In this document: in pieces, positions 50,078 to 59,953 of the stretch | How the letters are laid out: each line of letters begins with the position of its first letter | How positions within the stretch are numbered: position 1 is the stretch's first letter | Assembly (NCBI RefSeq): GCF_000403455.2 | Contig: NZ_KE159770.1 | Span: 36,619-100,618, forward strand | Direction of reading: 5' to 3' | Length of the DNA: 64,000 nt | From: Dorea sp. 5-2 | GTDB lineage: Bacteria; Bacillota; Clostridia; Lachnospirales; Lachnospiraceae | Translations under genes and position numbers: made by a program | The notes under the pieces: model-generated | Told to the model about the DNA's origin: nothing | Database searches by the model: none | What the model saw: the letters and a program-made list of their open reading frames with translations, nothing else

Positions 50078-51382
50078 ATGCCAGCGCAGATGAATCATGA
50101 TCGGAATGTGGTTTCATTATATGAAGAATTAGGCGTCCGAAGGGAAGTCCTGGAATTCGGAAGGAAGGTGGAGGCTTGCCTGAAGGAGCGGTTTGCGGCG
50201 ATTGACGAGACGGCGGAGTATAACCAGCTCAAGGTTATCCATGCCATGCAGGAGAACCAGGTCAGCGAGGGGTGTTTTCACTATGCAAGCGGCTATGGTT
50301 ATAACGATGCGGGACGGGATACTTTAGAAGAAGTATATGCGTCGGTGTTCCACACAGAGAGCGCCCTTGTACGCCCCCAGATCACCTGCGGGACCCACGC
50401 CCTTTCCCTTGCCCTGAGTGCGAACTTAAGACCCGGGGATGAATTACTGTCGCCTGTGGGAAAGCCTTATGACACGCTTGAGGAAGTCATAGGGATACGT
50501 CCGTCCAAAGGTTCCCTTGCAGAATATGGGATCTCTTATTCACAGGTCGAGCTGCTTGCGGACGGGACATTTGATTACGAAAATATACGGAAAGCGATCC
50601 ATGAGAAGACGAAGATGGTGACGATCCAGAGATCCAAGGGCTATCAGACAAGACCCAGCTTTTCCGTGAAGCAGATCGGGGAGCTGATCCGGTTTGTCAA
50701 GGAGATCCGGCAGGATATCATCTGTATGGTGGATAACTGCTACGGGGAATTTGTGGAGAAGATAGAACCAAGCGATGTGGGCGCGGATCTGGTGGTGGGA
50801 TCGCTGATCAAGAATCCGGGAGGCGGGCTTGCGCCCATCGGCGGTTATATCGCAGGCAGGAAGGATCTGATCGAAGCGTGCGGTTACCGTCTGACTTCTC
50901 CGGGACTTGGGAAGGAAGTGGGAGCTTCCCTTGGCGTGATGCAGTCTTTCTATCAGGGACTGTTCCTTGCGCCGACGGTGACGGCGGGAGCGCTCAAAGG
51001 GGCTGTCTTTGCGGCAAATATCTATGAGAAGCTTGGGTTTCCGGTGGTGCCGGACGGCAGCGAGAGCCGGCATGACATCATCCAGGCGGTAACCTTTGGA
51101 AAGCCCGAGGGTGTGATCGCGTTCTGCAAGGGGATCCAGGCGGCGGCGCCGGTGGATTCTTTCGTAACTCCGATCCCGTGGGCAATGCCGGGTTATGACA
51201 GTGACGTGATCATGGCTGCAGGAGCATTTGTGCAGGGTTCTTCCATTGAACTGAGTGCGGACGGACCCATCAAGCCGCCTTACGCAGTGTATTTCCAGGG
51301 AGGTTTGACATGGCATCATGCAAGGCTTGGGATTCTGATGTCGCTGGAATACCTGGCAAGGGAAGGCTTGGTTGTATTATGA
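50078..51382 (+). CDS. Methionine gamma-lyase family protein (aluminium-resistance type), PLP enzyme
   Basis: The 434-residue protein belongs to the Pfam family Met_gamma_lyase, formerly called aluminium resistance protein. It shows the fold-type I PLP pattern: SGYGYNDAGRDTLEEVYA, the PQITCGTHALSLAL cofactor region, MVTIQRSKGYQTRPS with a likely PLP Lys region, and LVVGSLIKNPGGG. The substrate is uncertain; C-S lyase activity on sulfur amino acids is suggested by the family name. GGAAAGAGGAAAG precedes the ATG. The miaA-to-here order is common in clostridia. Confidence 0.88.
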   Translation: MPAQMNHDRNVVSLYEELGVRREVLEFGRKVEACLKERFAAIDETAEYNQLKVIHAMQENQVSEGCFHYASGYGYNDAGRDTLEEVYASVFHTESALVRPQITCGTHALSLALSANLRPGDELLSPVGKPYDTLEEVIGIRPSKGSLAEYGISYSQVELLADGTFDYENIRKAIHEKTKMVTIQRSKGYQTRPSFSVKQIGELIRFVKEIRQDIICMVDNCYGEFVEKIEPSDVGADLVVGSLIKNPGGGLAPIGGYIAGRKDLIEACGYRLTSPGLGKEVGASLGVMQSFYQGLFLAPTVTAGALKGAVFAANIYEKLGFPVVPDGSESRHDIIQAVTFGKPEGVIAFCKGIQAAAPVDSFVTPIPWAMPGYDSDVIMAAGAFVQGSSIELSADGPIKPPYAVYFQGGLTWHHARLGILMSLEYLAREGLVVL

Positions 51383-52692
51383 CAAGGATTGGGATCATCG
51401 GAGGGGGAGCCGCCGGAATTGCCGCGGCGATCACGGCGGCGAGAAATGACAGGGAGGCGTATGTATTTATTCTGGAGCAGAAGGAGAAGGCGGGTAAGAA
51501 GCTTCTGGCAACGGGAAACGGGCGCTGCAACCTGACGAACCGGCAGGCAGACGGTTCTGATGTAGAATCCTGTTATCACGGCGGAAATATCCGGTTTGCA
51601 GGCGAAGTGTTAAAGCAGTTCGGATATGCGGATACACGGAGTTTCTTTGCGTCGATGGGGCTTGTGATGAAAGAACGGGGAGACTATGTGTATCCCCGCT
51701 CCGACCAGGCTTCCACGGTGCTTGACCTTCTGGATCTGGAGTTGAAGCGTCTTGGAGTAGAGGTCTTTTGCCAGGCAAGGGTGCAGTCGGTTCTGTGGGA
51801 CAGAAGCGACTTTTGCCTGGAGGCAAAAGTCTGTAAACAAGGATGTGAAAAAAAAGGCAGACAGTCCAGGCAGATTGAGAGCCGGGAGCTCTCGCAGATA
51901 TTCAAGGCTGATCGGATCATCCTTGCCTGCGGCGGCAAAGCGGCGCCTGCTTTTGGTTCGGATGGGAGCGGCTATGAGATCGCGAAGTCTTTCGGACATC
52001 GGATGACGCCTGTCGTACCGGCGCTGGTACAGCTTAAGGTAAAGGAGCATCCCTTTGCAAAAGCATCGGGAGTCCGGACAGACGCCAAAGTTACGGCTCT
52101 TATAGACGGCGTGCCTGTCGCGGAAGATACCGGAGAAGTACAGATTACCGCGTATGGGATTTCCGGAATTCCGGTATTCCAGATCAGCCGGCATATCGCG
52201 TTGGGATTGTACCGGAAGAAACGGGCGGAAGTATTGCTTGATCTTCTTCCGGAATATACGGCAGAAGAGGCAGACGAGCTGCTTATAAGGATGGCCGGGA
52301 GACATACCGGTATAACGATGGGGGAATGCCTTGCAGGGATATTTAACCAGAAGCTGGTTCCGTGTATCCTTACGCTGGCGGGAGTGCGGATGCAGGCAAG
52401 GATATCGGAAACAGACAGGCGCAGGATACAAGGAATCGTAAGACAATGTAAAAGCGTATGCCTTCGGATACAGGATACGAATGGTTTCGAGAATGCACAG
52501 GTCTGCGCGGGCGGTGTAAGGACAGACGAGATAGATCCGAGGACGATGGAATCAAAGCGGGTGAAAGGGCTTTATCTTGCCGGTGAATTATTGGATGTGG
52601 ACGGAATCTGCGGAGGCTATAATCTACAGTGGGCATGGGCAACCGGGTCTATTGCAGGAAGGGCAGCCGCTAAAGGGAGGAAAGTTTCATGA
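51379..52692 (+). CDS. HI0933/BaiN-family FAD-dependent oxidoreductase
   Basis: The 437-residue protein begins with a dinucleotide fold, TRIGIIGGGAAGIAAAITAA, and the family hallmark KLLATGNGRCNLTN. Later blocks are RIILACGGKAAPAFGSDGSG and GLYLAGELLDVDGICGGYN. The family (HI0933, YhiN, and BaiN of bile-acid-converting clostridia) reduces or oxidises C-C bonds with FAD, but most members have no proven substrate. Without other bai genes nearby, a bile-acid role is not supported. ATG 51379 overlaps the previous stop by 4 bp. Confidence 0.88.
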   Translation: MTRIGIIGGGAAGIAAAITAARNDREAYVFILEQKEKAGKKLLATGNGRCNLTNRQADGSDVESCYHGGNIRFAGEVLKQFGYADTRSFFASMGLVMKERGDYVYPRSDQASTVLDLLDLELKRLGVEVFCQARVQSVLWDRSDFCLEAKVCKQGCEKKGRQSRQIESRELSQIFKADRIILACGGKAAPAFGSDGSGYEIAKSFGHRMTPVVPALVQLKVKEHPFAKASGVRTDAKVTALIDGVPVAEDTGEVQITAYGISGIPVFQISRHIALGLYRKKRAEVLLDLLPEYTAEEADELLIRMAGRHTGITMGECLAGIFNQKLVPCILTLAGVRMQARISETDRRRIQGIVRQCKSVCLRIQDTNGFENAQVCAGGVRTDEIDPRTMESKRVKGLYLAGELLDVDGICGGYNLQWAWATGSIAGRAAAKGRKVS

Positions 52693-53246
52693 AGTTACTC
52701 AAACCAATTGGCGATCTGTTTCTGCCAGCTGTTTTATTTTATGTTATTTATAATGCTGTGGGGATCATCCCTGCGGTTATGGTATCTCTGCTGTATAGTT
52801 TTGGCTCTGTCATATATTCAAAATACAAAGGAAATGCAATTAAGAATTCACAGATCATCGGGATTCTTGGATTGTTGAGTTCTGCCGCAGCGATCATTTT
52901 TACAGGGGATGAGAAACTGTACTATGTTCCTTCTCTTTTTGGGAATACGCTTTTCCTGGGATTTATGGCCGTACTGTCGGTTCGGCGCAAGAGTGTACTT
53001 CACTATCTGGCAAAAGACTTTGATATCAAGTCGCTGCAAGTGATCCCGGAAGAAAAAATGTTACGTATTAACTTGGTATGGATCCTTTATTTTGCCTTAA
53101 AAATCATTTCCAAATTGGCAGGGATCCTATATTTGGATTTCAATAAACTTTATTGGCTGGTATTCATACTTGGTGATCCGATGACCATTTTGGTGATCGT
53201 CATATCTGTAATATTGATTCGAATGCCGTATTCCGATCAAAAGTAG
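52689..53246 (+). CDS. VC0807-like membrane protein
   Basis: The 185-residue protein has five or six hydrophobic segments and begins LLKPIGDLFLPAVLFYVIYN. The SVRRKSVLHYLAKDFD stretch in the middle recalls the VC0807 family of small membrane proteins of unknown function. GGGAGGAAAG precedes the ATG, which overlaps the previous stop by 4 bp. Confidence 0.65.
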   Translation: MKLLKPIGDLFLPAVLFYVIYNAVGIIPAVMVSLLYSFGSVIYSKYKGNAIKNSQIIGILGLLSSAAAIIFTGDEKLYYVPSLFGNTLFLGFMAVLSVRRKSVLHYLAKDFDIKSLQVIPEEKMLRINLVWILYFALKIISKLAGILYLDFNKLYWLVFILGDPMTILVIVISVILIRMPYSDQK

Positions 53247-53272
53247 CATATGAAAGGAAGGAAATATCGAAC

Positions 53273-53788
53273 ATGATATTAGAAACTGAACGATTATATC
53301 TGCGGGAACTGGACCAGGGGGACTTTGAAGCACTGTGCCAGATCCTTAAGGATCCGGCTGTGATGTATGCCTACGAAGGCGCGTTTGACAGCGGGGAAGT
53401 GCAGGAATGGCTTGACAGACAGATTTTCCGTTATCAGAAATGGGGATTTGGATTATGGGCAGTCATCCTGAAAGAATCCGGCGAGCTGATCGGACAATGC
53501 GGACTGACTATGCAGCCGTGGAAAGAACAGGAAGTGCTTGAGATCGGCTATCTCTTCCGAAGGCTGTATTGGCACAAAGGCTATGCGACGGAAGCCGCCA
53601 GGGCATGTAAGGACTATGCCTTCAAAACACTCGGCGCCGACGAGGTCTGTTCTATCATCCGGGATACGAATACGGCTTCCCAGAATGTAGCGCTCAGAAA
53701 TGGTATGAGCAGGAAGGATTGCTGGACGAAGCATTACCGAGGTGTGGATATGCCTCATTACCGCTATGTCGTGGTACAACCTGTCTGA
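53273..53788 (+). CDS. GNAT-family N-acetyltransferase, RimJ/RimL type
   Basis: The 171-residue protein follows the RimJ/RimL pattern: LETERLYLRELDQGDFEAL at the start, GQCGLTMQPWKEQEVLEIGY in the middle, then the acetyl-CoA loop (RLYWHKGYATEAARA) and IRDTNTASQNVALRNGM. It acetylates a protein or small-molecule amine; the substrate is unknown. GAAAGGAAGG precedes the ATG. Confidence 0.88.
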   Translation: MILETERLYLRELDQGDFEALCQILKDPAVMYAYEGAFDSGEVQEWLDRQIFRYQKWGFGLWAVILKESGELIGQCGLTMQPWKEQEVLEIGYLFRRLYWHKGYATEAARACKDYAFKTLGADEVCSIIRDTNTASQNVALRNGMSRKDCWTKHYRGVDMPHYRYVVVQPV

Positions 53789-53809
53789 TCAAGTAATGAA
53801 ATAGTTAAC

Positions 53810-53838
53810 TTGACTATATTACTTTACTTTGATAAAAT
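53810..53838 (+). promoter_or_regulatory. Promoter of the peptide-utilisation cluster
   Basis: TTGACT (53810-53815), 17 bp, TAAAAT (53833-53838). It precedes the M14 peptidase gene, whose ATG is about 65 nt past the expected start. Confidence 0.65.
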
Positions 53839-53910
53839 GGTAACATTAAAAAAGAATGTAGTTTGGAATTTAGTTTAGAACTGAATGCATTGGAAATGGA
53901 GGGAAAGGAA

Positions 53911-56900
53911 ATGGATCAGTTGAGGATAGAAAGACCGTCCGGCAGAGAAGAGATGCGCTATGCGCTTGAAGCGGCGCTTCTTCTGGGGTTCCAGTCAGAG
54001 ACGGCTGTTTTTCCGATCGCTTCTCCTGACGGGAAGCGGAAGCTCCCTGAGACCGAAGGAGAGCTTTCCGGGTTCTGGAAGCTTACGCCCGCAGAGATGC
54101 CGCAGGGATATGTCCCGGCAGAGAAGAAGGGTCCGGTGTTTGATCTGGATTTCAGGGAAGAGAGAGGACTTGAGTATCTCTTTTCCAGAGGCTTGTTCCT
54201 AAAGGATGAGGATGCTGATCTACTTCCGGATCAGTTGGATGTGAAGCTTATACTCCCGGATGACGCCGACGAATGGATGCTTGCGGCGGCGTGTAATGTC
54301 GCGTTCCGGTTCGGGATGGAGACGACGGCTTATGAAGGCGCGATCCTCGCGCCGAAGGAGTACAGGGGGAATGCGGTTGTGTTCTCCTTCGCAGAGCAGG
54401 CTGAGATCACATATCAGGAGATTGACGGTGCGGTACAGGTTCAGATCCGCGGAGGAGGAGAAGAGCTTTTGAAGCTTTCGAGCCTGTTGTGTGAGAAGTT
54501 TCCGCTGGCAGACAGTATATGGAAGAACTGGCGGGATGTACTTCTTGATTGGACGGATGATTTTGCCATGCGGGGCGCGGACGGCCAGCTTGCCCACCTT
54601 CTGGCTGCCTCCGGCGGTAAGGATGTGCCGGCGCTTTACGGATCTCCGGAGATCAGTGAGGAACAGAAGAGCTTCTTTAAAGGAGCAAAGATCTATAATC
54701 ATAAATCCGGAAGGAAGATCTATGAGAAGAATTATGAACTCCCCTGGGAAGTGGATATCTTTGAGCAGATCCTGAAAGAAGAGGTCTATCCAAAGCTTAA
54801 AAAGGGAGACCGGCTATGGGTCGAGGGCGCGGTGAGTGAAGAAGCGTATATCCGGGAGCGGATCGTAAGGCAGATCGGTGAAGCAGCAGACGCGGCAGGC
54901 GCAGATCTGGAAGGGACGCAGCTGATCTGTGCATATAAGCAGGGTTATTCCTGGATGGATGAGATCGTCATTCCGGCAGTGAAGGCGCAGAAGACACAGC
55001 AGGTTGAGATATTCTTCAAGCCATTTCTCCCGGAAGGGGAAACGGTATGGCTGGATGAGAACGGCGCCACGCCGTCTTACCATAACTTGAAAGCGGACGA
55101 TCCAAACAAGTGGTACGATCTTCCGATCCGTTATCTGCAGGAGTTGTATCCGATCCAGGATATCCTGACAGAGAAGCTGTCTGTCTCTGCAAAGCAGGTT
55201 ATTTTCAAGGCGTATGAAGGTACGGAAGATCTGACCTATCTCTGCCGGGTGACGGCGGATGACGGCAGCATCAGAGAATATAAGTATCTTGCCAGGTGCT
55301 CGGAGAAGCCCTACCTTGACGAGTTTCCGAAGCTTGGAAAGGTACATCCGGCGACAGGATACATGAAAGTCCTGATCAATGGAAAGGAGATATTGAACCG
55401 GAATCTTACCACGGATCTGGAGCGTATCTGGGAGATCTATCAGAGCCAGGTATTGCCGGAATGCCGTGCGTATATAGAAGAGAAGATAGACGGAGCGGTT
55501 CATGCAGACCTGCAGCCCTTCTTCCAGAAGCTGTCCCTGGAGGTATGGGCAAGCGAGCCGGATTACCGGACAGGGACCAGGGAGGATCTGATCTCTTCAC
55601 TGGACGCGCTCCATGAGGATATGTACTTTGTGGGGAGCGATTATTTCAAAAATTACGGTGTGCAGACGGTGAACGAGATCTTTGACGCGCCGGGGCTTAT
55701 CCTGCCGGAGATCCATAAGAGGGAGGGCGCGCCGTCGTTTCGCGTAACTCTGTATGAATTGCAGAAGGAAGAAGCATGTATCCTGCGTGAGAAAGAAGTA
55801 TTTGCAAAAGAGAAAGAACGCGGTCAGATCTCTCTTAAGATTACCCGGATCACCAGCCGTGACGGAAAGCTGATACTTGAGATTCCGGTGAAAGGAGCGA
55901 AGGAAGCGGTTGTCGCCGCTTATGCGAGATTATTTTCAGAAGGGATCCTCTCATGCAGTAAAGAGATCGACGGCTGTTATGAGATTCATTTTACAGGAGA
56001 AGAGGGGAATACTTATCCGGCGGCCGTACCTTCGAAGGCGGAAGTTCCGGTTCGGGACATTACAGAGATCGACCTGCATGAGAAGGAACTGATCGGATAT
56101 GAGACGTATCTTGAGATCATGGAAGAGCTTCGGGGTGTGCGCGGTATCCGCATCTTTGAGGCAGCCCGGTCTTATCAGGGACGCAGGCTCTACGGGATCT
56201 GGCTCATGCCGCAGTACGAGGGATATCTGTCAATGACCAAGCGTTTAAGCAGATGCCCGAGCGAGATCATCAACGCAAGGCATCATGCCAACGAAGTATC
56301 CAGTACGAACGCTTCCTTTATCCTGCTTAAGAAACTGCTGACGGAGGATGTCTACAAGGAGCTTCCGGATCGGCTGAATCTGGTGCTTGTGCCGATGGAA
56401 AATCTGGACGGTGCGGCGATCCATTATGAGCTTCAGAAGGAGCATCCGTACTGGAAGTTCCATGTGGCAAGGTTCAACGCCATAGGGATGGAGTTCTACC
56501 GGCACTATTTCAGGCAGGATACCATTCATAAAGAGGCAATGGGGATCACAAGGCTGTATGAGAAATGTGTGCCGGATATCATGGTGGATAACCACGGCGT
56601 GCCAAGCCACGAGTGGGAACAACAGTTCTCAGGCTACACATCGCCGTCCTACAAGGGCTTCTGGCTTCCGCGTTCCCTGCTCTACGGGTATTTTTGGTAT
56701 GTGACGGATACGGAATACAAAGAGAATTATCCGGTCAATAAGAAGATGGAAGATGTGATCGCCGACAAGATCGCAGAGGATGAAGAGATGTCGGCGTGGA
56801 ACAAGGAGTGGAGCGCGCAGTTTGAAAAATATGCCCATGCATGGATGCCGAAGCTGTTCCCGGCAGACTACTATAAAGAAATGATCAACTACTGGATTCC

Positions 56901-57174
56901 ATTTGCGTTTGATAAAAATCACGGATATACATCGATCCGTTACCCTTGGATCACCACGGTGGCGTATACCAGCGAGGTGGCGGATGAGACGGCTCAGGGG
57001 GAGTACCTGAATCTCTGCGCAAGAGCGCATGTGGCTCACGATGAAGCGACGCTTCAGATGCTTATGGAAGCGATACATATAAGAAAATGCGGCTTTACAT
57101 GCCGCGGCGGACAGATCTTTGCCGAATATTTGCGATTAAGGCCGATGGTCGTGGACAATTCGGGGAAAAGATAA
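53911..57174 (+). CDS. Very large M14-family zinc carboxypeptidase-like protein
   Basis: The 1087-residue protein has its M14 domain in the C-terminal third: INARHHANEVSSTNASF with the zinc pair His and Glu (HHANE, about 791-795), PMENLDGAAIHYEL, and VDNHGVPSHEWEQQF with a further His. The first 700 residues are unassigned and may bind substrate. No signal peptide or membrane segment is seen, so it likely acts on imported peptides. ATG 53911 has GGAGGGAAAGGAA upstream; a TTG at 53863 is in frame but has no site. It heads a cluster with transporter and peptidase genes. Confidence 0.82.
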   Translation: MDQLRIERPSGREEMRYALEAALLLGFQSETAVFPIASPDGKRKLPETEGELSGFWKLTPAEMPQGYVPAEKKGPVFDLDFREERGLEYLFSRGLFLKDEDADLLPDQLDVKLILPDDADEWMLAAACNVAFRFGMETTAYEGAILAPKEYRGNAVVFSFAEQAEITYQEIDGAVQVQIRGGGEELLKLSSLLCEKFPLADSIWKNWRDVLLDWTDDFAMRGADGQLAHLLAASGGKDVPALYGSPEISEEQKSFFKGAKIYNHKSGRKIYEKNYELPWEVDIFEQILKEEVYPKLKKGDRLWVEGAVSEEAYIRERIVRQIGEAADAAGADLEGTQLICAYKQGYSWMDEIVIPAVKAQKTQQVEIFFKPFLPEGETVWLDENGATPSYHNLKADDPNKWYDLPIRYLQELYPIQDILTEKLSVSAKQVIFKAYEGTEDLTYLCRVTADDGSIREYKYLARCSEKPYLDEFPKLGKVHPATGYMKVLINGKEILNRNLTTDLERIWEIYQSQVLPECRAYIEEKIDGAVHADLQPFFQKLSLEVWASEPDYRTGTREDLISSLDALHEDMYFVGSDYFKNYGVQTVNEIFDAPGLILPEIHKREGAPSFRVTLYELQKEEACILREKEVFAKEKERGQISLKITRITSRDGKLILEIPVKGAKEAVVAAYARLFSEGILSCSKEIDGCYEIHFTGEEGNTYPAAVPSKAEVPVRDITEIDLHEKELIGYETYLEIMEELRGVRGIRIFEAARSYQGRRLYGIWLMPQYEGYLSMTKRLSRCPSEIINARHHANEVSSTNASFILLKKLLTEDVYKELPDRLNLVLVPMENLDGAAIHYELQKEHPYWKFHVARFNAIGMEFYRHYFRQDTIHKEAMGITRLYEKCVPDIMVDNHGVPSHEWEQQFSGYTSPSYKGFWLPRSLLYGYFWYVTDTEYKENYPVNKKMEDVIADKIAEDEEMSAWNKEWSAQFEKYAHAWMPKLFPADYYKEMINYWIPFAFDKNHGYTSIRYPWITTVAYTSEVADETAQGEYLNLCARAHVAHDEATLQMLMEAIHIRKCGFTCRGGQIFAEYLRLRPMVVDNSGKR

Positions 57175-57205
57175 ATCTTTATTTTAGCAGGAGGAGGAAT
57201 TTGAA

Positions 57206-57883
57206 ATGGAACTTATTAAATTACTTGGTGTTCTGATCGTAATTGTCGGGTTTGCGCTTAAGCTGGATTCAATCCTTATTATTTTCCTGGCGCTTATCAC
57301 CACAGGTATCGTGGGAGGGCTTGGGATCGGCGGACTCTTAGAGACGATCGGAGTGAATTTTGTAGCGAACAGAAGTATGGCAATCTTCATCATGATCCTT
57401 CTGATCACAGGTGTCCTTGAGAGAAACGGTCTTCGAGAAGCGGCAACCGACCTGATCAAGAAGGTAAAAGGAGCCACTGCAGGAAAGGTAGTCGCCGCAT
57501 ATGGTATCATGCGAGGTATCTTCGGAGCATTCAACGTAGGCTTCGGAGGTGTTGCGGGATTCGTACGTCCGGTTGTCCTTCCGATGGCAGAAGCTGCCGT
57601 GAAGAATCAGGGACATGAGGCGGCGGAAGAGCACGTTGAGGATATCAAGGGCATGGCGTCCGCGATGGAGAACATCACATGGTTCTTCTGGCAGGTACTC
57701 TTCGTAGGAGGTTCCGGCGGTATCCTTGTACAGAGTACCCTGGCTTCTCTTGGATACGAAGTGGAGCTTATTGAGCTTGCCGCGGCAGAGATTCCGGTTG
57801 CGATCTTCGCCCTTATCGTCGGCTGTTCGGTAACGCTTGTAACAGATAAGAAACTCAGCAAGAAATACTATGGCAGCAAGTAG
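57206..57883 (+). CDS. DUF969-family subunit of a putative 5-oxoproline transporter
   Basis: The 225-residue membrane protein has about six hydrophobic segments and the blocks NFVANRSMAIFIMILLITGV, LRGIFGAFNVGFGGVAGFVRP-like sequence and FFWQVLFVGGSGGIL. It matches DUF969, which together with DUF979 is named as a putative 5-oxoproline (pyroglutamate) transporter from genomic association. GGAGGAGG precedes the ATG. The DUF979 gene follows after 17 bp, and pyroglutamyl peptidase lies 2 kb further on. Confidence 0.85.
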   Translation: MELIKLLGVLIVIVGFALKLDSILIIFLALITTGIVGGLGIGGLLETIGVNFVANRSMAIFIMILLITGVLERNGLREAATDLIKKVKGATAGKVVAAYGIMRGIFGAFNVGFGGVAGFVRPVVLPMAEAAVKNQGHEAAEEHVEDIKGMASAMENITWFFWQVLFVGGSGGILVQSTLASLGYEVELIELAAAEIPVAIFALIVGCSVTLVTDKKLSKKYYGSK

Positions 57884-57900
57884 GCAGGGGGAGTGAGAAT

Positions 57901-58854
57901 ATGGCTAATTTAAAATTTATACAGGTCAATGAAGTGTTAGGTGCGAACCTGCTGAACATGGTGTGGGTGATCATCGGCTTGATCGCTATCTACGCAGGCG
58001 TGAAAAACTTATTGGATCAGGAGAATCCGTCCAGATACGGAACCGCTCTTTTCTGGTGTTCCTTCGGTGTTGTATGCGGATTCGGAACATGGCTTCCGGC
58101 GAAGGTATCCGGCGTCCTTGTCATCATTATGTGTCTGCCGCCGATCTTCAAGAAAGTGAAGGTGGGAAAGGTTGATAATCCTTCCAAAGAACATACCATT
58201 GAGCAGTACCAGAAGGTGGGGATGAAGATCTTCTTCCCGGCGGTCTGTGTAGGTATCTTTTCACTTGTATTTGCATTTTTCAGCAATTTAAGCTCTATGG
58301 TCGCGGTTACACTTGGCGTTATTGTTGCAATGATCATTCTGGTGCTCTATAATCCAGGTGAGAATAAACCCGTTGTATTCCTGAAGGAGTCGGAGAGATT
58401 CCTCTCTATTATGGGTCCATTATGTATGCTTCCGCAGCTTCTCGGCTGTCTTGGCGGCGTATTTACGGCTGCAGGCGTCGGCGATGTAGTTGCCGGCATC
58501 GTAGAAAAGATCGTTCCGAAGGGAAATGTGAATATCGGTATCATCGTATTTGCGATCGGTATGGCGTTATTTACCATGATCATGGGAAATGCATTTGCAG
58601 CGATCACGGTTATCACGGTTGGTATCGGAGGCCCGTTCGTTCTTGCATACGGCGCCGATCCGGTCGTGATCGGTATGCTTGCTCTGACCTGCGGTTACTG
58701 CGGTACTTTATGTACGCCGATGGCGGCGAATTTCAATATCGTTCCTGTAGCGATCCTGAATATGAAGGACCGGTGGGGCGTTATCAAGAAACAGGTGATC
58801 GTGGCAGTCATCATGCTGGTGTTCCAGATCTGCTATATGATGATGTTCAAATAG
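57901..58854 (+). CDS. DUF979-family subunit of a putative 5-oxoproline transporter
   Basis: The 317-residue membrane protein has about nine hydrophobic segments. Blocks include WLPAKVSGVLVIIMCLPPIF, IMGNAFAAITVITVGIGGPF and TCGYCGTLCTPMAANFNIVP. It matches DUF979, the partner of DUF969. The pair is thought to import 5-oxoproline, but this rests on gene neighbourhood. GGGGGAGTGAG lies before the ATG. Confidence 0.85.
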   Translation: MANLKFIQVNEVLGANLLNMVWVIIGLIAIYAGVKNLLDQENPSRYGTALFWCSFGVVCGFGTWLPAKVSGVLVIIMCLPPIFKKVKVGKVDNPSKEHTIEQYQKVGMKIFFPAVCVGIFSLVFAFFSNLSSMVAVTLGVIVAMIILVLYNPGENKPVVFLKESERFLSIMGPLCMLPQLLGCLGGVFTAAGVGDVVAGIVEKIVPKGNVNIGIIVFAIGMALFTMIMGNAFAAITVITVGIGGPFVLAYGADPVVIGMLALTCGYCGTLCTPMAANFNIVPVAILNMKDRWGVIKKQVIVAVIMLVFQICYMMMFK

Positions 58855-58900
58855 GTACTTGCCTGCATACGAAAATGTGACATTGTAAGGAATGAGGAAG

Positions 58901-59890
58901 ATGACACGTAGAATGGAGCGTGGCGCAAGAATTGTGATAGAAGAGTGGATGCGGGTAAAGAGATGGGATAAGCTCCTGCTCGTTACGACGAAAGAGCACT
59001 TAGAAGAGTCAAGGGCTCTCAGGAAATACGCAGTGGGGAAAGTACACTCTGTAAGCACTCTGGTGGTAGAGGATCTGGGAAGACATGTGGGAGTGTTTTT
59101 CGATATGAATGAGGAAGTATTTGACCCATATACCGCGGTGATCGCGGCTACGGATTACTCTCTGGTGACAACGAAGGCGGCGAAGCGAGCCATACAGAAG
59201 CATAAGAAGTTCCTGTCGCTTCCTCTTTCTACCAACGACGGAAGGTCTATGCTGGAATATGAATTCCTGATGATGGATACGAAGAAGAGCCGGCTGATGG
59301 CAAAGGTGATCATGAAGTATCTTCGGCACAGTACGGTGATCCATGCGACAACCCCGGCAGGTACGGATCTTAAGGTATATAAGGAGAACCGGAATCCTGG
59401 ATTCTTCAACGGGGTGATAAAGGACGGAAAGGGGTATTCGTCGGCAAGTATCGAGGTATATGTACCCATCGAAGAGACGAAGACAGAAGGCGTCCTTGTA
59501 CTGGACGGCTCTCTTGGATATATCGGAAGGGCGAAGGAACCGACAAGGATATTGTTTGAGAAGGGCAGGATCATACAGATCGAAGAGACGCCTACCGGAG
59601 AATGTCTCCGGAAGTATATGGAGGATTATAAGGATGAGCGGATCTATATCGGAGGAGAATTTGGAATCGGCCTGAATTCTTACTCCAAGTGCCTGGGGAA
59701 TTGTTATATCGAGGACGAGTCGGCGTATGGGACCTTCCATATCGGTCTTGGCAGGAATCTTGCCCTGGGCGGACAGCAGAACGCCAACGGACATTTTGAC
59801 CTGGTGTGCCTGGAGCCGGACATCTATACGGATAACAGGCAGATCATGGAGCAGGGGAAGATCATCATACCAGAACCTGTAGTGTACTAA
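58901..59890 (+). CDS. M29-like aminopeptidase
   Basis: The protein of about 329 residues carries the C-terminal metal-binding blocks of thermophilic-aminopeptidase-like (M29) enzymes: GGEFGIGLNSYSK, ESAYGTFHIGLGRNLALGG and NANGHFDLVCL with His and Asp ligands. It also has HATTPAGTDLKVYKENR in the middle. It would remove N-terminal residues from peptides in the cytoplasm. ATG 58901 has AAGGA 9 bp upstream; ATG 58892 is in frame but adjoins the site. Confidence 0.8.
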   Translation: MTRRMERGARIVIEEWMRVKRWDKLLLVTTKEHLEESRALRKYAVGKVHSVSTLVVEDLGRHVGVFFDMNEEVFDPYTAVIAATDYSLVTTKAAKRAIQKHKKFLSLPLSTNDGRSMLEYEFLMMDTKKSRLMAKVIMKYLRHSTVIHATTPAGTDLKVYKENRNPGFFNGVIKDGKGYSSASIEVYVPIEETKTEGVLVLDGSLGYIGRAKEPTRILFEKGRIIQIEETPTGECLRKYMEDYKDERIYIGGEFGIGLNSYSKCLGNCYIEDESAYGTFHIGLGRNLALGGQQNANGHFDLVCLEPDIYTDNRQIMEQGKIIIPEPVVY

Positions 59891-59953
59891 TATAAATCCT
59901 TTCCAACAAAACAGGGTTGGAGAGAGGGACAAATAGTAGGAGGTAAGAATAAT

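Noticed and set aside
51379..52692. Bile acid conversion gene baiN
   Set aside because: The HI0933 family is broad and no other bai gene is near, so only the family name is justified.
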